From Candidatus Magasanikiibacteriota bacterium (GTDB lineage Bacteria; Patescibacteriota; Patescibacteriia; Magasanikbacterales; JACTTX01), in NCBI GenBank assembly GCA_015661005.1, contig JACTTX010000001.1, positions 1 through 49,340 of the forward strand: a stretch of 49,340 bases of DNA. Reading direction: 5' to 3'. Numbering within the stretch: position 1 is the stretch's first letter; each line of letters starts with the position of its first letter. Below the pieces are notes generated by a model that saw only the letters and a list, made by a program, of their open reading frames with translations, made no database searches and was not told the DNA's origin. Positions 47,177 through 49,340 of the stretch are shown piece by piece. The translations under genes and the position numbers were made by a program.

Positions 47177-48796
47177 TCACTGCGGCGTTCCGACGTCTGA
47201 CACGTCCGTTGGCACGAATTGTTTGCGCACCAAACGCGAGCGCACCGCGTCCACCAGCACTTTAATTTCTTCGCTCTTCAAAAGCAAACCGGCAATGACG
47301 TAAACGGCGAGCCCTACAATTCCCGCCACCACGCCTTGCGTAAAAATTCCGGCGAAAGTGTCTAAATTCAAAACATTGCCGAGCCGCGTTTTCACGATTT
47401 GCGCCACCACGGCCATGACCACGGCCGCGCCGCTCATTTTGAAAAGCGAATGCAAGAGCGCCATGGTTTCCAGTGTCCCGATTTTTAATCGCAACGGCGC
47501 CCACAGCAAAACAAAATTCAAAATTTGCGCGATGGAATACGCGCCGGCCAAACCAATGACGCCCCAGCGGGCCAGATAAATCGCGGCCAAAGCGCCGAGA
47601 CCATTGGCAATCAGGGAAGCAAAAAATGGTGTCCGCGTGTCTTCCAGCGCATAAAAAGCGCGCGCAACAATTTGCACCATACCTTGCGCAAACAAACTCA
47701 TCGCAAAAAAAGCCAGGGCGTTGGCGGTGGCAATGGTGGCCGTCCAATCAAAAGCGCCGGAGCCGTAAATAACCCGAACAATTTGCGCGCGCAAGAGAAT
47801 GAGTAGAATGGAAAGAGGAATCATGAAGAGCAATATCTGCCGGATGGTGCCGACCAAAGTTTTTTTGAGCGCGGGAATATCACGACGCGCCGCCGCTTCC
47901 GTCAAACTGGGAAAGGCGGCGACGGCGTAAGAAACGGCAATGATGCCCAGCGGCACGGACTGCAAATTATTGGCCAGATTGAAAACGGCAATCGTGCCGC
48001 GCGATAATTTTGAACCAATGACCGTGATGACCAACAAAAAAATTTGGGAGGTAGCCAGCGCTAATGTCCGCGGCACCATCAGCGTCATTATTTTTTTAAC
48101 CAGCTTGTCCCGCCAATCAAAAAGCCAACAGAGGCGGAAGCCAATACCGCCAAGTGTCGGCAGTTGCACGGCCAAATGCAGAGCCGCGCCAAGGACAACG
48201 CCCCAGGCCAAACCGGTTGGCCCGAGCAGAGGAACAAAAATCAGCGCGCCAAAAATAATTCCCAAGTTGTAAAAAATCGGCGCCAAAGAAAAAATTAAAA
48301 ATCTTTTGAGCGCTTGCAGGACGCCGCCGACAATTCCGGAAAGTCCCAAAAGAATCGGCGCCAACATCATGATGCGGCTGAACGCCACCGTCATTTGCAT
48401 TTTGGCGTCATCAAAGCCGGGCGTCAGGAGACGCATGGCAACCGGCGCGGCCAAAGCCAGGGCCACCGCCAAGGCGCCCAAAGCAACGACAAAAACCGAA
48501 ATGAGTTTGTTGGTCAACTCCCAGCCGCGTTTGGGGCCGTCATTATCTTCTAAAAAAACGCGGGTGAAAACCGGAATGAAACCGGCGGAAAGCGCGCCTA
48601 AAATTAAAAGATTGAAAAGCAAATCCGGAATGCGGAAGGCGGCATAATATGAATCCAAAATATCGCCGGCGCCAAAAGTGTGCGTCAGCACGCGATCGCG
48701 GAATAATCCAAGCAGGCGCGACAACAAGGACGCGGCGCCCAAGATGATCGCCGCGCCGGTTATTGTGTTTGATTGTTTGCTGATGAAACGGAGCAT
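47177..48796 (-). CDS. murJ: lipid II flippase MurJ (MviN)
   Basis: A 539-aa MOP-superfamily membrane protein with about 14 helices. The N-terminal pattern TITGAAIILGAASLLSRLLGLFRDRVLTHTFGAGDILDSYYAAFRIPDLLFNLL is typical of MurJ, with its conserved arginines. FIPVFTR and the IVARAFYALEDTRTPF segment also match. It flips lipid II for peptidoglycan synthesis. A hydrophilic tail follows the last helix. It starts just downstream (minus strand) of the large GGGGACA palindrome. Confidence 0.94.
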   Translation of the reverse strand: MLRFISKQSNTITGAAIILGAASLLSRLLGLFRDRVLTHTFGAGDILDSYYAAFRIPDLLFNLLILGALSAGFIPVFTRVFLEDNDGPKRGWELTNKLISVFVVALGALAVALALAAPVAMRLLTPGFDDAKMQMTVAFSRIMMLAPILLGLSGIVGGVLQALKRFLIFSLAPIFYNLGIIFGALIFVPLLGPTGLAWGVVLGAALHLAVQLPTLGGIGFRLCWLFDWRDKLVKKIMTLMVPRTLALATSQIFLLVITVIGSKLSRGTIAVFNLANNLQSVPLGIIAVSYAVAAFPSLTEAAARRDIPALKKTLVGTIRQILLFMIPLSILLILLRAQIVRVIYGSGAFDWTATIATANALAFFAMSLFAQGMVQIVARAFYALEDTRTPFFASLIANGLGALAAIYLARWGVIGLAGAYSIAQILNFVLLWAPLRLKIGTLETMALLHSLFKMSGAAVVMAVVAQIVKTRLGNVLNLDTFAGIFTQGVVAGIVGLAVYVIAGLLLKSEEIKVLVDAVRSRLVRKQFVPTDVSDVGTPQ

Positions 48797-48811
48797 GGCT
48801 TTTGTCGGTTT

Positions 48812-48886
48812 ATCGGGGACAGTTCTAAAGGGGACACTTCTAAACGCAAAGCGTTTAGAAGTGTCCCCTTTAGAACTGTCCCCGAT
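48812..48886. repeat. large perfect GGGGACA-family palindrome
   Basis: Arms of 36 bp (48812-48847 and 48851-48886) are perfectly complementary around AAA. Each arm contains GGGGACAGTTCTAAAG followed by GGGGACACTTCTAAACGC, so the family motif is doubled. It lies between the edge gene and murJ. AGAAGTGTCCCC and AAACGCAAAGCG also appear at 7177-7276. Confidence 0.96.
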
Positions 48887-48888
48887 TG

Positions 48889-49340
48889 TTAAAAATCAAC
48901 GGTCAGTGAAACATAATCCGTTCCGCGATCGCGGCTCGCGTCTTCAACGTAAAGCGTGGCCGTAACGCGCCCATCCGGACTTTTGAATTCAATGGTGGTG
49001 CGCTCCGCATCCACCATTTGCGCCGGGCGGGAGGCGTATTTCACTTTGGCAAATTCGGTTTGGTAGTAACAGAAAATCTTCTTTGGTAATTTCTTTGGTG
49101 ACGGTAACCCGTCCAGTTTCATCAACACGGCGCACGGTTTTTGTGGCCGGGCTGATTTTTAAAAATGGCGAGAGAATCAGTTTGGGGAGAAAAGTGGCAA
49201 TGGCCAAACTGCGGCGCTTACTGCCGCCGGAGATGAAAGTTATTTTTTGAATATTTTCTTTGTCGTAAAGATGGACGTCGGCGGGAAAATTTTCCGGCAC
49301 ATCTTTGAGGGTTTTGGAACCGCTCGTGATGATGATGCCG
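48889..49340 (-). CDS. hypothetical protein, partial, apparent frameshift
   Basis: The protein is open to the right window edge. It reads GIIITSGSKTLKDVPENFPADVHLYDKENIQKITFISGGSKRR and on to TVTKEITKEDF in one frame, then must shift by one base near 49065-49080 to continue as YYQTEFAKVKYASRPAQMVD...DYVSLTVDF and stop at 48889. Both halves look like real protein. A single extra T in a TT pair would explain it. I recognise no family. It is upstream of murJ on the same strand. Confidence 0.6.

Noticed and set aside
1-49340. Recoding of TGA as Trp or Gly (as in Gracilibacteria)
   Set aside because: Genes such as the glycosyltransferase, glyQS and tpiA-neighbour frames end at TGA at the expected family length, and TGG serves as Trp throughout.

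Overview
The window looks like chromosome from a Patescibacteria (Candidate Phyla Radiation) bacterium, probably from the Parcubacteria side; that placement is inference. It rests on the compact gene layout with many overlapping starts and stops, few strong Shine-Dalgarno sites, short versions of housekeeping proteins (HrcA 225 aa, PilM 351 aa, YidC-like 236 aa), a Patescibacteria-style type IV pilus locus with several small pilins, a DUF5667/DUF5666 sigma-factor module, and many uncharacterised membrane proteins. TGA acts as a stop, so the code is the standard bacterial one.

Layout. 1-9.3 kb: an edge fragment, a GT4 glycosyltransferase, DNA polymerase III delta prime, an Asp-box lipoprotein, ribosome recycling factor, glycyl-tRNA synthetase, a small protein with its own promoter, palindrome and terminator, a C45-like hydrolase, an M16 peptidase and triosephosphate isomerase. 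9.3-12.7 kb: a TPR protein, then tRNA-Thr(GGT), tRNA-Tyr, tRNA-Thr(TGT), rpmG, a DUF1189-like protein, a half-size MFS protein and tRNA-Trp. 12.7-18 kb: a Phd/RelE-type toxin-antitoxin pair facing a minus-strand gene with a RelE-like C-terminus, a DUF2892-DoxX fusion with an inverted remnant of a paralogue, small membrane proteins and a UbiB/AarF kinase. 18.1-28 kb: the type IV pilus locus (response regulator, PilB, PilC, four minor pilin-like proteins including a pilin fused to an LVIVD beta-propeller, PilM, five tandem pilin paralogues). 28-34.1 kb: a ZnuCB-like transporter, a PAS-only protein, an amino acid permease, an orphan minus-strand gene, a YidC-like insertase and a Band-7 protein. 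34.1-39.6 kb: an AbiE-like pair and the heat-shock operon hrcA-grpE-dnaK-(membrane protein)-dnaJ behind a perfect CIRCE. 39.7-42.3 kb: membrane protein, ECF sigma factor, DUF5667-like and DUF5666-like proteins. 42.3-49.3 kb, minus strand: RNase H, DUF1761, recJ, lepA, murJ and a frameshifted edge gene.

The most unusual content is repetitive. (1) Four long hairpin elements share a conserved core, GTTCTTGATTGGAGAACAC (the fourth copy has two changes), while their arms are mostly different in sequence yet self-complementary. One lies in frame inside holB, and the other three are intergenic. (2) A second palindrome family is built on GGGGACA/TGTCCCC and resembles REP/REPIN elements. (3) Degenerate 7-bp-period arrays occur between genes and also inside grpE and lepA. 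No transposase is visible in the window, so any machinery for these families would act from elsewhere. The pilin array shows mosaic identity patches consistent with gene conversion.
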